This document shows positions 15,903 through 23,924 of a stretch of DNA of 32,623 nt, piece by piece. The DNA lies in assembly GCA_016842045.1 (NCBI GenBank), contig JAEVEY010000126.1:1-32623 (forward strand). The letters run 5' to 3'. The notes under the pieces are model-generated. The model saw only the letters and a program-made list of their open reading frames with translations. It was not told where the DNA came from and made no database searches. Position 1 is the stretch's first letter, and the number at the start of each line of letters is the position of its first letter. The stretch comes from Candidatus Thermoflexus sinensis. Lineage in GTDB: Bacteria > Chloroflexota > Anaerolineae > Thermoflexales > Thermoflexaceae. Both the position numbers and the translations under genes were made by a program.

Positions 15903-17318
15903 TTAAACCTGAAGGGGTCCGCTGAAGGCCACAGCCCTTCGGATCTCCTGTGCCATGGCCCGCGCTCGTTGTGGAGCGTCGCCGATATGGGTATGGACCT
16001 CCATCAGGCGCTGGAGGGTTTCAGGGGAAAGCCAGCGGGTGATCTCCGGATCGGCGGCCAGGCGCTCCAGCAACGGGTTGGGGACGCCGGACCGCACAGC
16101 CTCCCATGCGGCCATGGCATGATCCCGCAGGCGGGCATGAAGCGCCTGGCGATCCGCGCCCGCGCGGGCCGCTGCCATAAGGATCGGCTCCAGGGCGGCG
16201 AAGGGGGCATACCGCTCCAGGTTTCGCCGTAGCGCTTCCTCATGGATCTCCATGCCCCGGAGGATTCGAAGCGCCAGCCGGAGGATCTCGTCCGCGGCCA
16301 GGAAGGCCTCCGGCAACAGAATCCGCCGGATCGCCGAATCGTCCAGGGTGCGCTCCAGGAGGGAATGGGCGGCGGTTTCCCACATCATCGAAGGCAATGC
16401 CCCCAGGTAGCGGGCGAGGGCGTTGATCCGTTCGGCGAGGACGGGGTTGCGCTTGAAAGGCATCGCCGATGAGCCCACCTGACGAGCGCCGAACGGCTCC
16501 GACCATTCGCCGAACGGAGGGGATTGCAGCAGGCGCAGGTCGAAGGCCATTTTGTAAAGCGACATGGCCAGCCCCGCGAGCGCCGCCAGCACCCGCCAAT
16601 CCTGTTTGCGGGGATAGATCTGACCGGTCACCCGAAAAGGTTTCAGGCCCAGCTCCGCCATCGCCCGCTCTTCCATCCCGGAAGGTGTCACACCCGTTCC
16701 ATCCAGCAACGCTGCATAAGAGGCCCCAGTCCCAACCGCCCCCTTGAAGCCCTTCCCCCGGATTGCGGACCGACAGTGGGAGATCTCCTCCCAATCCATT
16801 ATGAGATCCTGGCCGTAGAGGGCCAGGCGATAACCGACCGTAGTGGGCTCGGCCGGCTGCAGATGGGTCCAGGCCATACAGGGCACATCCGCCCAGCGCT
16901 CGATGGCATCCGCCAGGGCTTCCAGAACTTCCCGCAGGCGAGCGCAGATCAGATCCAGCGCTTCCCGGATCCGAATCGCATCCGCGTTGTCCTCGATGTC
17001 CGCGGATGTGGCGCCCAGATGGAGCGCCGGGCCGCCCTGAGGGGCCTGTTCGGCAAACGTGAGGAGCTCGGCCATGAGATCGTGCCCGATCTCCTGCTCG
17101 ATCTGCTCCGCCCGCTCCAGATCGATGTCCTCCGCGTGGGCCTCCAGGTCGGCCACCTGCTCCGGGCGGACGAGGCCCGCGGCCATCTGAGCCCGCGCCA
17201 GGGCGATCCATATCCGCCGCCACAGCCGCCGGCGATAGGCCTCCGACCAGATCCGGCGCATGGCCGGGCTTCCATACCGCCAGGTGAAGGGAGAAAGAAA
17301 AGTGTCGTGCGTGAACAT
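15903..17318 (-). CDS. purB: Adenylosuccinate lyase
   Basis: Cleaves adenylosuccinate to AMP and fumarate, and SAICAR to AICAR, in purine synthesis. The 471 residues belong to the aspartase/fumarase superfamily. The signature SSAMPFKRNPVLAERI carries the catalytic serine loop, and LHLGATSADIEDN and AWTHLQPAEPTTVGYR hold substrate-binding His and Thr/Gln residues. The start ATG at 17318 (MFTHDTFLSPFTWRYGS) matches family starts although its Shine-Dalgarno site is poor (GTGAG), which could mean translational coupling. The purA stop lies 29 nt upstream, so purA and purB form an operon for the two steps that convert IMP to AMP. Confidence 0.95.
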   Translation of the reverse strand: MFTHDTFLSPFTWRYGSPAMRRIWSEAYRRRLWRRIWIALARAQMAAGLVRPEQVADLEAHAEDIDLERAEQIEQEIGHDLMAELLTFAEQAPQGGPALHLGATSADIEDNADAIRIREALDLICARLREVLEALADAIERWADVPCMAWTHLQPAEPTTVGYRLALYGQDLIMDWEEISHCRSAIRGKGFKGAVGTGASYAALLDGTGVTPSGMEERAMAELGLKPFRVTGQIYPRKQDWRVLAALAGLAMSLYKMAFDLRLLQSPPFGEWSEPFGARQVGSSAMPFKRNPVLAERINALARYLGALPSMMWETAAHSLLERTLDDSAIRRILLPEAFLAADEILRLALRILRGMEIHEEALRRNLERYAPFAALEPILMAAARAGADRQALHARLRDHAMAAWEAVRSGVPNPLLERLAADPEITRWLSPETLQRLMEVHTHIGDAPQRARAMAQEIRRAVAFSGPLQV

Positions 17319-17347
17319 CTCACTTTACCCACGGATCGAAATCATGC

Positions 17348-18634
17348 TCAGTCCTTGACCTCCAGGATCTGGTCACGGGCAGGGCCCACGGAGACATAGC
17401 GCACCGGGGCGCCGGCCAGCTCAGTTAGACGACGCAGATACGCCCGTGCTGCCTCCGGGAGATCCTGCCAGCATCGCGCGGTGGAGGTGGGGCCGGACCA
17501 TCCGGGCAGGCGTTCATAGACCGGGGTTACCTGCTCCAGAACCGGCGTATCGGGGACGTGAGTGAGGACCTCCCCCGAGGGAAGGCGATATCCAACGCAG
17601 AGGGGGATCTCCTCGAATCCATCCAGGACATCCAGCTTGGTGACTGCCAGGGCGGTGAAGCCGTTCAGCCAGGCTGCGTGCCGCAGCGCTACCCCATCTG
17701 GCCAGCCACATCGACGGGGACGACCGGTCGTTGCCCCGAATTCCCATCCTTCCTGAGGGCCACCCCGGCGCAGACGCTCCGCCAGCTCTCCGTGCACCTC
17801 AGTTACCAGCGGGCCCTCTCCCACAGCCGTGGCGAAGGCCTTCACCACCCCGATCACCTCCTGGATCGCTCGTGGTGGGATCCCCGCGCCGACGGCCGCA
17901 TATCCGGCCAGGGTGTTCGAGGATGTCACATAAGGATAAATACCCCAATCCAGATCCCGCATCGCCCCCAGCTGCCCCTCCAGGAGGATGCGGGCATCTC
18001 GCCGCAGCGCCTCCTGGAGCACCGGGATGGTATCGATGATCCGATCCTTCAAGCGTTCCCGCCATATCTCGCAGCGAGCGATCAATTCTTCCAGGGAAGG
18101 GGGCTCCCCATTCAGGGCGACGATACGCGCAGAGATCGCCGCGTAAGCCTGCTGGAGGCGCCGGTGAAGCCAGTCTCGATGGAGGAGATCGCCCATCCGT
18201 AAGCCGAGGCGGGCTGCCTTGTCGCTGTAGGCCGGGCCGATGCCGCGGCGCGTGGTGCCCAGCGGACGATCCCCTCGTCCTCGCTCCTCCAGCTCATCCC
18301 GCTGCCGGTGATAAGGGAAGACCAGGTGGGCGCGATCGGAGACCCACACGCGGGAAGTATCCACCCCGGCGGCTTCGAGCTCCTCCAGCTCCTGCAGCAA
18401 CGTGTCAGGGTTCACCACTGTTCCCGCGCCGATGATGCAGGTCGTTCCCGGGTGGAAGACGCCGGAGGGCACCAGATGCAGACGAAAGGTCCCATATTCG
18501 TTTACCACCGTGTGGCCCGCGTTATCGCCGCCCTGCACCCGCATCACGATCTCGGCCTCGCGGCTCAGGTAATCGACGATGTGGCCCTTCCCCTCATCGC
18601 CCCACAACGCGCCAATCACTGCGATCACCGGCAT
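17348..18634 (-). CDS. purA: Adenylosuccinate synthetase
   Basis: Converts IMP and aspartate to adenylosuccinate with GTP. The 428 residues are of normal length. The GTP/IMP loop is [13 protein letters not shown] (residues 9-21), NAGHT carries the catalytic His, and [12 protein letters not shown] matches the second family signature exactly. Two usually invariant places differ: the Gln before WGDEGKG is Leu, and the segment normally EGAQG reads EGQLG, followed by [14 protein letters not shown]. Since YPYVTSSN and the Arg motifs are intact, activity is likely and this may be a clade variant. The ATG at 18634 has GGAGG 8 nt upstream. It heads the operon with purB. Confidence 0.94.
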   Translation of the reverse strand: MPVIAVIGALWGDEGKGHIVDYLSREAEIVMRVQGGDNAGHTVVNEYGTFRLHLVPSGVFHPGTTCIIGAGTVVNPDTLLQELEELEAAGVDTSRVWVSDRAHLVFPYHRQRDELEERGRGDRPLGTTRRGIGPAYSDKAARLGLRMGDLLHRDWLHRRLQQAYAAISARIVALNGEPPSLEELIARCEIWRERLKDRIIDTIPVLQEALRRDARILLEGQLGAMRDLDWGIYPYVTSSNTLAGYAAVGAGIPPRAIQEVIGVVKAFATAVGEGPLVTEVHGELAERLRRGGPQEGWEFGATTGRPRRCGWPDGVALRHAAWLNGFTALAVTKLDVLDGFEEIPLCVGYRLPSGEVLTHVPDTPVLEQVTPVYERLPGWSGPTSTARCWQDLPEAARAYLRRLTELAGAPVRYVSVGPARDQILEVKD

Positions 18635-18772
18635 GATCCTGCCTCCAGCCAGGATGGATCAAAACCCTGATAACCGCCCGGGCCATCTCTTCCCTGCCTG
18701 ACAGCCCCATGGCTGTTCCATCACGAAGCGAACCCATGCGACCACTTCAAACTCGGCAGGCCGAACTATAAG

Positions 18773-18883
18773 CTGGACTGTGGACCGACTTTCGGATCCT
18801 CGCGTCCAGGGAATTTTGGGGAAGGGGCTTACCTCCCATCCGGGGAGAATCCAGACGGCCAGCCCGCCTGGTCCAGAGTCCAG
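18773..18883. mobile_element. Miniature element family A, decayed copy 4
   Basis: Ends CTGGACTGTGGACC and the complement of CTGGACTCTGGACC match each other at 13 of 14 positions and resemble the family A ends. CCAGACGG next to the right end also recalls copy 3. The 111-bp interior lacks both GC hairpins and no target duplication is seen. It lies 139 bp upstream of purA. No other feature is evident in the rest of 18635-18990 except a small dyad ACAGCC/GGCTGT near 18703. Confidence 0.55.
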
Positions 18884-18990
18884 CATCAGAAAAAGATAGA
18901 CCTGCGCCGCTGGCAGCTATCCGGGTGGAGTCGAAGACCCTCTCGCCCACTGCCCCGCCCAGGCGAGGCCCAGACACAGGAAGGATGATC

Positions 18991-19018
18991 GGCTGCGCCC
19001 CTATATAGGGGCGCAGCC
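18991..19018. terminator. Perfect 28-bp palindrome after the bactofilin gene
   Basis: GGCTGCGCCCCTAT is followed directly by its exact reverse complement, with outer AGGAT/ATCCT pairing past a GATC bulge. It lies 35 nt beyond the bactofilin stop on the minus strand. A long GC stem here suggests transcript termination or 3'-end protection, though there is no T-tract. Confidence 0.5.
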
Positions 19019-19053
19019 ATCCTCACGCGAATCCCTACTTGTATTTGCGTGCC

Positions 19054-19524
19054 CTACATGCTCTCCTGCGGGCTGAGGTCGATCACCCGCCCCTCTCGCT
19101 CAGACGGTTCCGCGCGAGGGGCCTCCAGCATGGGGAATTCCGGCTCGGCACCGGGCATCATCGACTGGCCCCGGAAATATCCGCCCTCGTCGATGACCAG
19201 GGAGCCTGCATGGATCTCCCCCCATACTTTTCCGGTGGAAAGGATCTCCACCCGGCCGGAGGCATGGATTTTCCCGATCAGCAGGCCAGCCACCGAGACA
19301 TTGGTCGCTCGCACCTCTGCCCGGACCCGAGCGTTCTCACCGATAATCAGGTTCCCACTGATCTCCATGGCACCTTCAAAGATTCCCTCTACCCGAATGG
19401 TCCCATCGCCCTGGAGCGTTCCCTTCATCACACACGTGGGACCCAGCACCGTTTCCACAGGCGTGCCTGGACTGGGCAGTTTAGGCACCGCCGACGCCTT
19501 CTCCGGCTTCGAGCGTCCGAACAT
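19054..19524 (-). CDS. Bactofilin-like polymer-forming cytoskeletal protein
   Basis: Bactofilins self-assemble without nucleotide into filaments that position cell-envelope proteins or shape the cell. The 156-residue protein has a short charged N-terminus (MFGRSKPEKA), a central right-handed beta-helix domain (about 32-115) of repeating 16-18-residue turns such as GTLQGDGTIRVEGIFEGAM, and a disordered acidic C-terminus. The ATG at 19524 has GAGGAGGGG upstream and a strong promoter; the longer open frame to 19755 would start above that promoter. It stands alone, diverging from mobA. Its partner in the cell is unknown. Confidence 0.9.
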   Translation of the reverse strand: MFGRSKPEKASAVPKLPSPGTPVETVLGPTCVMKGTLQGDGTIRVEGIFEGAMEISGNLIIGENARVRAEVRATNVSVAGLLIGKIHASGRVEILSTGKVWGEIHAGSLVIDEGGYFRGQSMMPGAEPEFPMLEAPRAEPSEREGRVIDLSPQESM

Positions 19525-19554
19525 TGTTCCCCTCCTCACGAAAGGGTATACTTT

Positions 19555-19584
19555 ACTATAGGGAAAATTCCCGTAGCCTGTCAA
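19555..19584 (-). promoter_or_regulatory. Strong promoter of the bactofilin gene
   Basis: On the minus strand TTGACA (19579-19584) and TATAGT (19555-19560) are separated by 18 nt. The spacer contains the near-palindrome GGGAATTTTCCC (19561-19572), which might be bound by a regulator. The leader is about 25 nt to the ATG at 19524. Confidence 0.75.
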
Positions 19585-19649
19585 TCGGATGGAGAGCTTC
19601 CACGCCCGCCGAGTCGGCGGGTCAGCCGGTTGCCTTCTGAAACACGCGC

Positions 19650-19665
19650 CAGATCCCGGGATCTG
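19650..19665. repeat. 16-bp perfect palindrome
   Basis: CAGATCCCGGGATCTG is its own reverse complement. It lies between the divergent bactofilin and mobA genes, about 65 bp above the bactofilin -35 box. It could be an operator or simply the base of the neighbouring hairpin region. Confidence 0.4.
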
Positions 19666-19666
19666 A

Positions 19667-19707
19667 AATTCCCCCTCCTCGGGCCCCCTGGGCCGTGGAG
19701 AGGAATT
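19667..19707. repeat. GC hairpin, imperfect copy
   Basis: AATTCCCCCTCC...GGGCCC pairs imperfectly with GGGCCGTGGAGAGGAATT. It is an isolated and partly decayed member of the dispersed GC hairpin family, with AATT outer ends. Otherwise the 326-bp space between the bactofilin and mobA genes shows only the bactofilin promoter and a 16-bp palindrome. Confidence 0.45.
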
Positions 19708-19850
19708 CGCCTGAGAGGATCGATGATGGAGGAGCGCCCTTCCTTCTTCGGTCAATGGAGAGGGAAGCCCCAGGGAGGGAGAGGCTCTGGATCTCCCCTG
19801 CCCTCGAGATGGTGCAGCGGCTGTAACGCCCCAGAAGGAGGGAGGGCGCT

Positions 19851-20438
19851 ATGTATAGCGTGGCGATCCTGGCCGGCGGCCAGAGCCGCCGGATGGGACG
19901 GAATAAAGCCTTCCTGGACTGGAAAGGACGTCCCCTGATCGTTGATCTGGTGGAACGCTTCCAGGCGATCTCCGATGATGTGATCCTCATCGCCCCGAAC
20001 GTGAAACCGTTTCAAACCCTCCGTGTCCGCCTGGTTTCGGACCCCTCACCCCCGGTTGGTCCTCTGGGAGGGTTGTGGGCGGCTCTGTTAAGCGCGCGCC
20101 ATGAGTGGGTTTTCACCGCCGCCTGTGACATGCCTCTGGTGGATCCGCGAATGGCGCAATGGATGTTTGAACAGCGAGCGGGAGCGGATGCGGTTGTCCT
20201 GGTCGACGAGCAGGGGCGTCCGGAGCCGTTGCATGCCATGTATCGGGTCTCCTGTCTCAACGCCATCGCCTCGGCCCTGGCCTGCGGGCAACGGGCGATG
20301 ATCGCCTTCTATCCCGCCGTCCGCGTGCGCTATCTTCCGCCGTCCGAGTGGCGCTCTCTGGATCCCGAAGGTCGCTCCTGGCGGAACATCAATACCCCGA
20401 AGGATTGGGAGCAGCTCCTCCAGGAGGTTGGGGGATGA
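19851..20438 (+). CDS. mobA: Molybdenum cofactor guanylyltransferase
   Basis: Transfers GMP from GTP to molybdopterin, giving the guanine dinucleotide cofactor. The 195 residues have the nucleotidyltransferase signature LAGGQSRRMGRNKAFL (7-22), the GPLGGLWAAL loop, and the metal-binding Asp in AACDMPLVDP, with a C-terminal NINTPKDWEQL typical of MobA. The ATG at 19851 follows AAGGAGGGAGGG. It stands alone on the plus strand and converges with the ROK kinase. A MobA implies that bis-MGD-type or other guanylated Mo/W enzymes exist in this genome. The aldehyde:ferredoxin oxidoreductase family usually holds non-nucleotide pterin, so that enzyme is not necessarily its client. Confidence 0.92.
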   Translation: MYSVAILAGGQSRRMGRNKAFLDWKGRPLIVDLVERFQAISDDVILIAPNVKPFQTLRVRLVSDPSPPVGPLGGLWAALLSARHEWVFTAACDMPLVDPRMAQWMFEQRAGADAVVLVDEQGRPEPLHAMYRVSCLNAIASALACGQRAMIAFYPAVRVRYLPPSEWRSLDPEGRSWRNINTPKDWEQLLQEVGG

Positions 20439-20484
20439 TCGGGCTGGGAACGGCGATACCCGGTCGCTGCTCCCCAGCCCGATC
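20437..20484. terminator. Shared bidirectional terminator-like dyad
   Basis: GATCGGGCTGGG (20437-20448) and its exact complement CCCAGCCCGATC (20473-20484) form a 12-bp stem with a 24-nt loop. The left arm overlaps the mobA stop, and the right arm ends 2 nt before the ROK kinase stop. It probably ends both convergent transcripts. Confidence 0.6.
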
Positions 20485-20486
20485 GA

Positions 20487-21422
20487 TCAGGAGGAAGAGA
20501 GCCGCATCCTTGCGTAAGCCAGTGCTCCCAGCAACCCCACATCGTCCCCCAGGGCGGCCCGGACGATTGGTGTGATGTAATCGGGGGTCATGGCGCGCTC
20601 TCGAGCGTAGGCGCGGATTTTCTCCAGGAACCAGTCTCCGGTCTTCATCACCCCACCGCCCAGGATGATCAGGGTGGGGTTAAAGATGTGCCAGAAGCTG
20701 GCGATCCCCACCCCCAGGTAAAACGCTGCCCGATCCATGATGGCGCTCGCAACCGGATCTCCCTCCGTGGCTGCCTCGGCCACATCAGCCGCTGTCACCA
20801 CTGAGGGATCCGGCCAGGGAACTGGCTCTCCACGCGCCCATGCCTCCCGGGCCATGCGGGCGATGGCCGTCCCCGAAGCCATCGCCTCCAGACATCCGGT
20901 TTGCCCACAGCCGCAGCGCGGCCCGTTCCGGGCTTCCACCACGATATGTCCCAATTCCGCCCCCAATCCGTGGGCACCTTCCAGCAACACCCCATGGGTG
21001 ATCACCCCACCCCCGATGCCTGTGCTGATCGTCAGATACACCAGATGTTCATGACCACAACCGGCCCCATACTGCCATTCCCCCAGGGCAGCCAGGTTGG
21101 CGTCGTTGCCGACAAAGCAGGGCACGCGAAACTGCTCCCGAAGGCGATCGGCCAGGGGAACATTCTCCCACCCCAGGTTGGGCGCGGTGAGCACCACCCC
21201 GGTGCGCGGATCCAGCGGGCCGGGAACGCCTACCCCCATCGCCTCTACCGGTTCATCGGCCGGCCATACCTCCCGGATCGCGCGGATGATCCGGGCGATC
21301 ACCGCCTCCACACCCTCCTCCGGCCGGGTGGGGAACCCTACCCGGGCCAGGATCCGCCCAGCCGCATCACATCGGGCCGCTCGAATGTTCGTCCCCCCCA
21401 GATCGACCGCGATGTAGACCAT
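20487..21422 (-). CDS. ROK-family sugar kinase (glucokinase-like)
   Basis: ATP-dependent phosphorylation of glucose or a related hexose. The 311-residue protein has the phosphate loop DLGGTNIR (7-14), the catalytic base Asp107 in GNDANLAALGE, the glycine-rich STGIGGG, and the ROK zinc site with His159 (GHI) and CGCGQTGC (Cys170, Cys172, Cys177). GNDANLAALGE with GHIVVE favours a glucokinase-type substrate, but the DNA-binding domain of ROK repressors is absent, so this is a kinase. The ATG at 21422 has GGAGGG 5-10 nt upstream; a GTG four codons earlier is less well placed. It lies between two hairpin-rich gaps and probably forms its own unit. Confidence 0.92.
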   Translation of the reverse strand: MVYIAVDLGGTNIRAARCDAAGRILARVGFPTRPEEGVEAVIARIIRAIREVWPADEPVEAMGVGVPGPLDPRTGVVLTAPNLGWENVPLADRLREQFRVPCFVGNDANLAALGEWQYGAGCGHEHLVYLTISTGIGGGVITHGVLLEGAHGLGAELGHIVVEARNGPRCGCGQTGCLEAMASGTAIARMAREAWARGEPVPWPDPSVVTAADVAEAATEGDPVASAIMDRAAFYLGVGIASFWHIFNPTLIILGGGVMKTGDWFLEKIRAYARERAMTPDYITPIVRAALGDDVGLLGALAYARMRLSSS

Positions 21423-21490
21423 GTAGCCCTCCACGAATGGACTTCATCCTGAGCAAGATCCCCGCTGGCGGCCTCATCCATTCTAAACTC

Positions 21491-21548
21491 CTTCCCCGCG
21501 GCCAGAAGTTCATGAACTTCTTCCTGTGGCCCTACAGGCTGCGGGAAG
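21491..21548. other. Three-way-junction-like inverted repeat cluster
   Basis: An outer stem (CTTCCCCGC at 21491-21499 with GCGGGAAG at 21541-21548, one bulged C) encloses a perfect 18-bp palindrome AGAAGTTCATGAACTTCT (21504-21521). A second hairpin follows, CCTGT (21523-21527) with ACAGG (21534-21538). It lies upstream of the ROK kinase on the minus strand. It may be a structured leader, a small RNA or another mosaic repeat. Confidence 0.45.
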
Positions 21549-21559
21549 GGGTCCGCTGA

Positions 21560-21596
21560 TTTCAGGCTGGCCTTCGGCCCCCGGCCCAGCCTGAAA
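21560..21596 (-). terminator. Terminator-like hairpin after the patatin gene
   Basis: TTTCAGGCTGG (21560-21570) pairs exactly with CCAGCCTGAAA (21586-21596) over a GC-rich loop. It starts 34 nt after the patatin stop on the minus strand. No T-tract follows. Confidence 0.5.
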
Positions 21597-21629
21597 GATC
21601 CGGGAGGAGATCGCTGGTGTAACTCCTGC

Positions 21630-22583
21630 TCACCCCTTCGGCGCCTGGAGATGGATCAGACGACGGCGACGCGGGGGAATATAGCCGCGACCCCCGCCGG
21701 GGATGACCTGCGCAACCAGCGTCCGCAGGCCCTCTGCCGTCGCCTCGCAAACCTGATTCGGTCGGGGATCCTCCAGATAACGTCGCATTGCCTCGTAGCC
21801 CGCCTCCAGCATCTGCGCCGTCTTCGAGAAATCCAGAAACGAGAGCTCTCGAAAGGCCGTCAGGCAAATGTGATGGACCGTCACCGGGGACTGTAGCGCA
21901 TCATACAGGTCATCCAGGGTTTGCTCGCTTAACAGGGTCTGATAAGCGGTCATGGCGATCTCCGCCAGCCCGCGTCGCGGCGGGAGGACCTGAGGGCTGA
22001 AGCTCAGGTCGAGCACATACAGCTCCTGCGCGCCCTTCTCAATGGCGATGGTGATCGGCACGACCGCCACCACCCCACCGTCCACCAGCTGCATGTTCCG
22101 GAAGCGCACCGGCGGGTGGATCACCGGGACGCTCGCGCTGGCCAGGACCGCTTCCAACAGTGGCGCGGAAGGATCCTCGCCGAAGAGGATCAGGCGCTGC
22201 GTGCGCAGATCCGCCGCGGTGACATAGCATGGTCGCTGCAGATCCCCGAAGGTTCGGACGCCATGGGGAAGATGGGCTTGCAGGACCCGGCGCAATCCCG
22301 ATCCATCGAACAGGCTATCCTGACGCGTGATCAGGCGCCAGAGGATTGTGAATAGATTGCCCGGATAAATGTCTGCGCGACGGACGCGGCGCCATGCCGC
22401 CGCCAGACGCTCCACGCCATCCAGCGTCGGATTCACAGCGAAGGCCACCGCGTTGATGGCCCCCGCCGAGGTCCCGACCAGGAAATCCGGCTCGATCCCG
22501 CGCTCCAGCAGCGCCTTCATAGCGCCCACCTGAAGCGGGCCACGGTTCCCACCTCCGCTCAATACAAAGGCCCGTTGCGTCAT
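21630..22583 (-). CDS. Patatin-like phospholipase family protein
   Basis: Predicted serine lipid acyl hydrolase of 317 residues, of the bacterial RssA/patatin type. The oxyanion hole GGGNRG (10-15), nucleophile Ser39 in GTSAG and catalytic Asp168 in VDGG make a complete Ser-Asp dyad. There is no signal peptide, so it is likely cytoplasmic or membrane-associated. The C-terminus is basic and ends PPRRRRLIHLQAPKG. I chose the ATG at 22583 because AGG-rich sequence lies 5-12 nt upstream; an ATG four codons earlier is possible. A hairpin (22639-22676) lies in its leader, and ATTATAAT near 22699 could be its -10 box. The substrate is unknown. Confidence 0.9.
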   Translation of the reverse strand: MTQRAFVLSGGGNRGPLQVGAMKALLERGIEPDFLVGTSAGAINAVAFAVNPTLDGVERLAAAWRRVRRADIYPGNLFTILWRLITRQDSLFDGSGLRRVLQAHLPHGVRTFGDLQRPCYVTAADLRTQRLILFGEDPSAPLLEAVLASASVPVIHPPVRFRNMQLVDGGVVAVVPITIAIEKGAQELYVLDLSFSPQVLPPRRGLAEIAMTAYQTLLSEQTLDDLYDALQSPVTVHHICLTAFRELSFLDFSKTAQMLEAGYEAMRRYLEDPRPNQVCEATAEGLRTLVAQVIPGGGRGYIPPRRRRLIHLQAPKG

Positions 22584-22638
22584 CCTTATCCTCATCCGGG
22601 ATCAGAATGGAGATGGCTTTACTGTCAACCTGGGGATT

Positions 22639-22676
22639 GGGATGGAAGGCGGCGAAGCCGCACACTCTACCATCCC
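22639..22676 (-). repeat. Leader hairpin upstream of the patatin gene
   Basis: GGGATGG (22639-22645) pairs with CCATCCC (22670-22676), and inside it GCGGC-GAA-GCCGC forms a second stem. On the minus strand the inner loop reads TTC. It would fall in the 5' leader if the ATTATAAT at about 22697-22704 is the promoter. Confidence 0.4.
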
Positions 22677-22717
22677 GCCCGGATCCGGTGAATCGGATTA
22701 TAATGCCTTCAACGGGC

Positions 22718-23887
22718 TCAGCGCCCCCGCGAAAGTGGGCTGGAAGCCATCAGGAGCTGTTCCGCCACTTCATGCCAGCGCCGCGCAGCAACCTCCCAGG
22801 TGAACTGGCGAGCCCGCTCCAGGCCCGCCGCCCGCAGGGCAGCCCGCTGCTCTGGATTCTCCAGCACGATGCGGAGCCCTCGCACGATGTCCTCCACGGA
22901 CTCCGGATCCACCTGCACTCCTGCTTCGCCCACCACCTCCGGCAATGAGGACGTCCGTGAGACCACCACAGGGGTCCCGCAGGCCATCGCTTCCAGCGCG
23001 GGCAGGCCGAAGCCCTCGTAGCGGGAAACCATGGCGAAAGCTGTGGCTGCGGAATAGAGAACCGGCAGGTCCTCGTCCGCCACAAAGCCCAGCCAGTGAA
23101 TTCGCTCGGCCAGCCCGGAACGATGAATGGCCTCAAAGGTCCCCTCCGCCTTCCATCCTTTCTCCCCCACGATCACCAGATGTCCCTCCGGGAAAATCCC
23201 TTCCCGAACCAGTGTGGCGAAGGCCTCGATCAGGCGGGGATAGTTCTTGCGGGGTTGAACGGTTCCCACCGTGAGAATGAAAGGCCAGGGCCCCAGCCCA
23301 TAGCGCGCCCGAACCCGGGCCTGTTGCTTCAGGTCCTCCACAGGGTGGAAGTGGGGCTCGACCCCGCTGTAGAGCACAGTGATCCGCTCCGCGGGCACCC
23401 CCCAGAGGCGAACGAGATCCTGTCGGGTGGATTCGGAGTCGGCCAGGATATGGGATGCCCGTTGCACCGCGCGCGGCACGTTCCGCCGGAGATAGGCTAC
23501 CAGCGGCTCCGGCAGCGTCTCCGGCATGATCTCAAAAGAGAGATCATGCACGGTCAACAGGGTCCGACGTCCAGGAAGCGTGGGGGGGAGCAGGAAATCC
23601 GGTGAATAGATCAGGTCCGCCGACCCGGCGAAGGCCTCAAGGGGGATCGGCAGGCGCAGCCGGTGCCAGAGCCAGACCATCCCCTTCTCCGGCAAGGGGG
23701 CGGGACGCAGGTGGATCTGAGGGGCCTCCGCCCAGGTGGGGGGAAATCGGACCGGGCCTGCGTAGAACAAGGTGTAGCGGTGTTCCGGAAATGCCCTCAG
23801 AATCGCGCGGGTCAGCTCCCGAGCATAACGTCCGATCCCCGCTCCCTGACGCACCGCGGCGGTGATGTCGATGAGGATGCGAGCCAT
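22718..23887 (-). CDS. Glycosyltransferase family 4 protein
   Basis: GT-B-fold retaining glycosyltransferase of 389 residues, probably adding mannose or another sugar to a cell-envelope glycan or glycolipid. The N-terminal acceptor domain starts RILIDITAAVRQGAGIGRYARELT and includes TVHDLSFE (His114-Asp115). The C-terminal donor domain has GTVQPRKN (208-215), VGEKGWK and the E-x7-E motif EGFGLPALE (Glu291, Glu299). The opening 'GIGRYAREL' resembles mannosyltransferases of the PimB/WbpY group. The ATG at 23887 has GAGGAG about 8 nt upstream. It stands alone with hairpin-rich DNA on both sides; TATAAG near 23912 is a possible -10 box. Confidence 0.92.
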   Translation of the reverse strand: MARILIDITAAVRQGAGIGRYARELTRAILRAFPEHRYTLFYAGPVRFPPTWAEAPQIHLRPAPLPEKGMVWLWHRLRLPIPLEAFAGSADLIYSPDFLLPPTLPGRRTLLTVHDLSFEIMPETLPEPLVAYLRRNVPRAVQRASHILADSESTRQDLVRLWGVPAERITVLYSGVEPHFHPVEDLKQQARVRARYGLGPWPFILTVGTVQPRKNYPRLIEAFATLVREGIFPEGHLVIVGEKGWKAEGTFEAIHRSGLAERIHWLGFVADEDLPVLYSAATAFAMVSRYEGFGLPALEAMACGTPVVVSRTSSLPEVVGEAGVQVDPESVEDIVRGLRIVLENPEQRAALRAAGLERARQFTWEVAARRWHEVAEQLLMASSPLSRGR

Positions 23888-23924
23888 CCCGTCGCTCCTC
23901 TTTTCGGAACACTTATAATGCGCG

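Noticed and set aside
18690-18725. Purine riboswitch in the purA leader
   Set aside because: Only a short ACAGCC/GGCTGT dyad is present; the conserved three-way junction and loop sequences of purine riboswitches are not seen.
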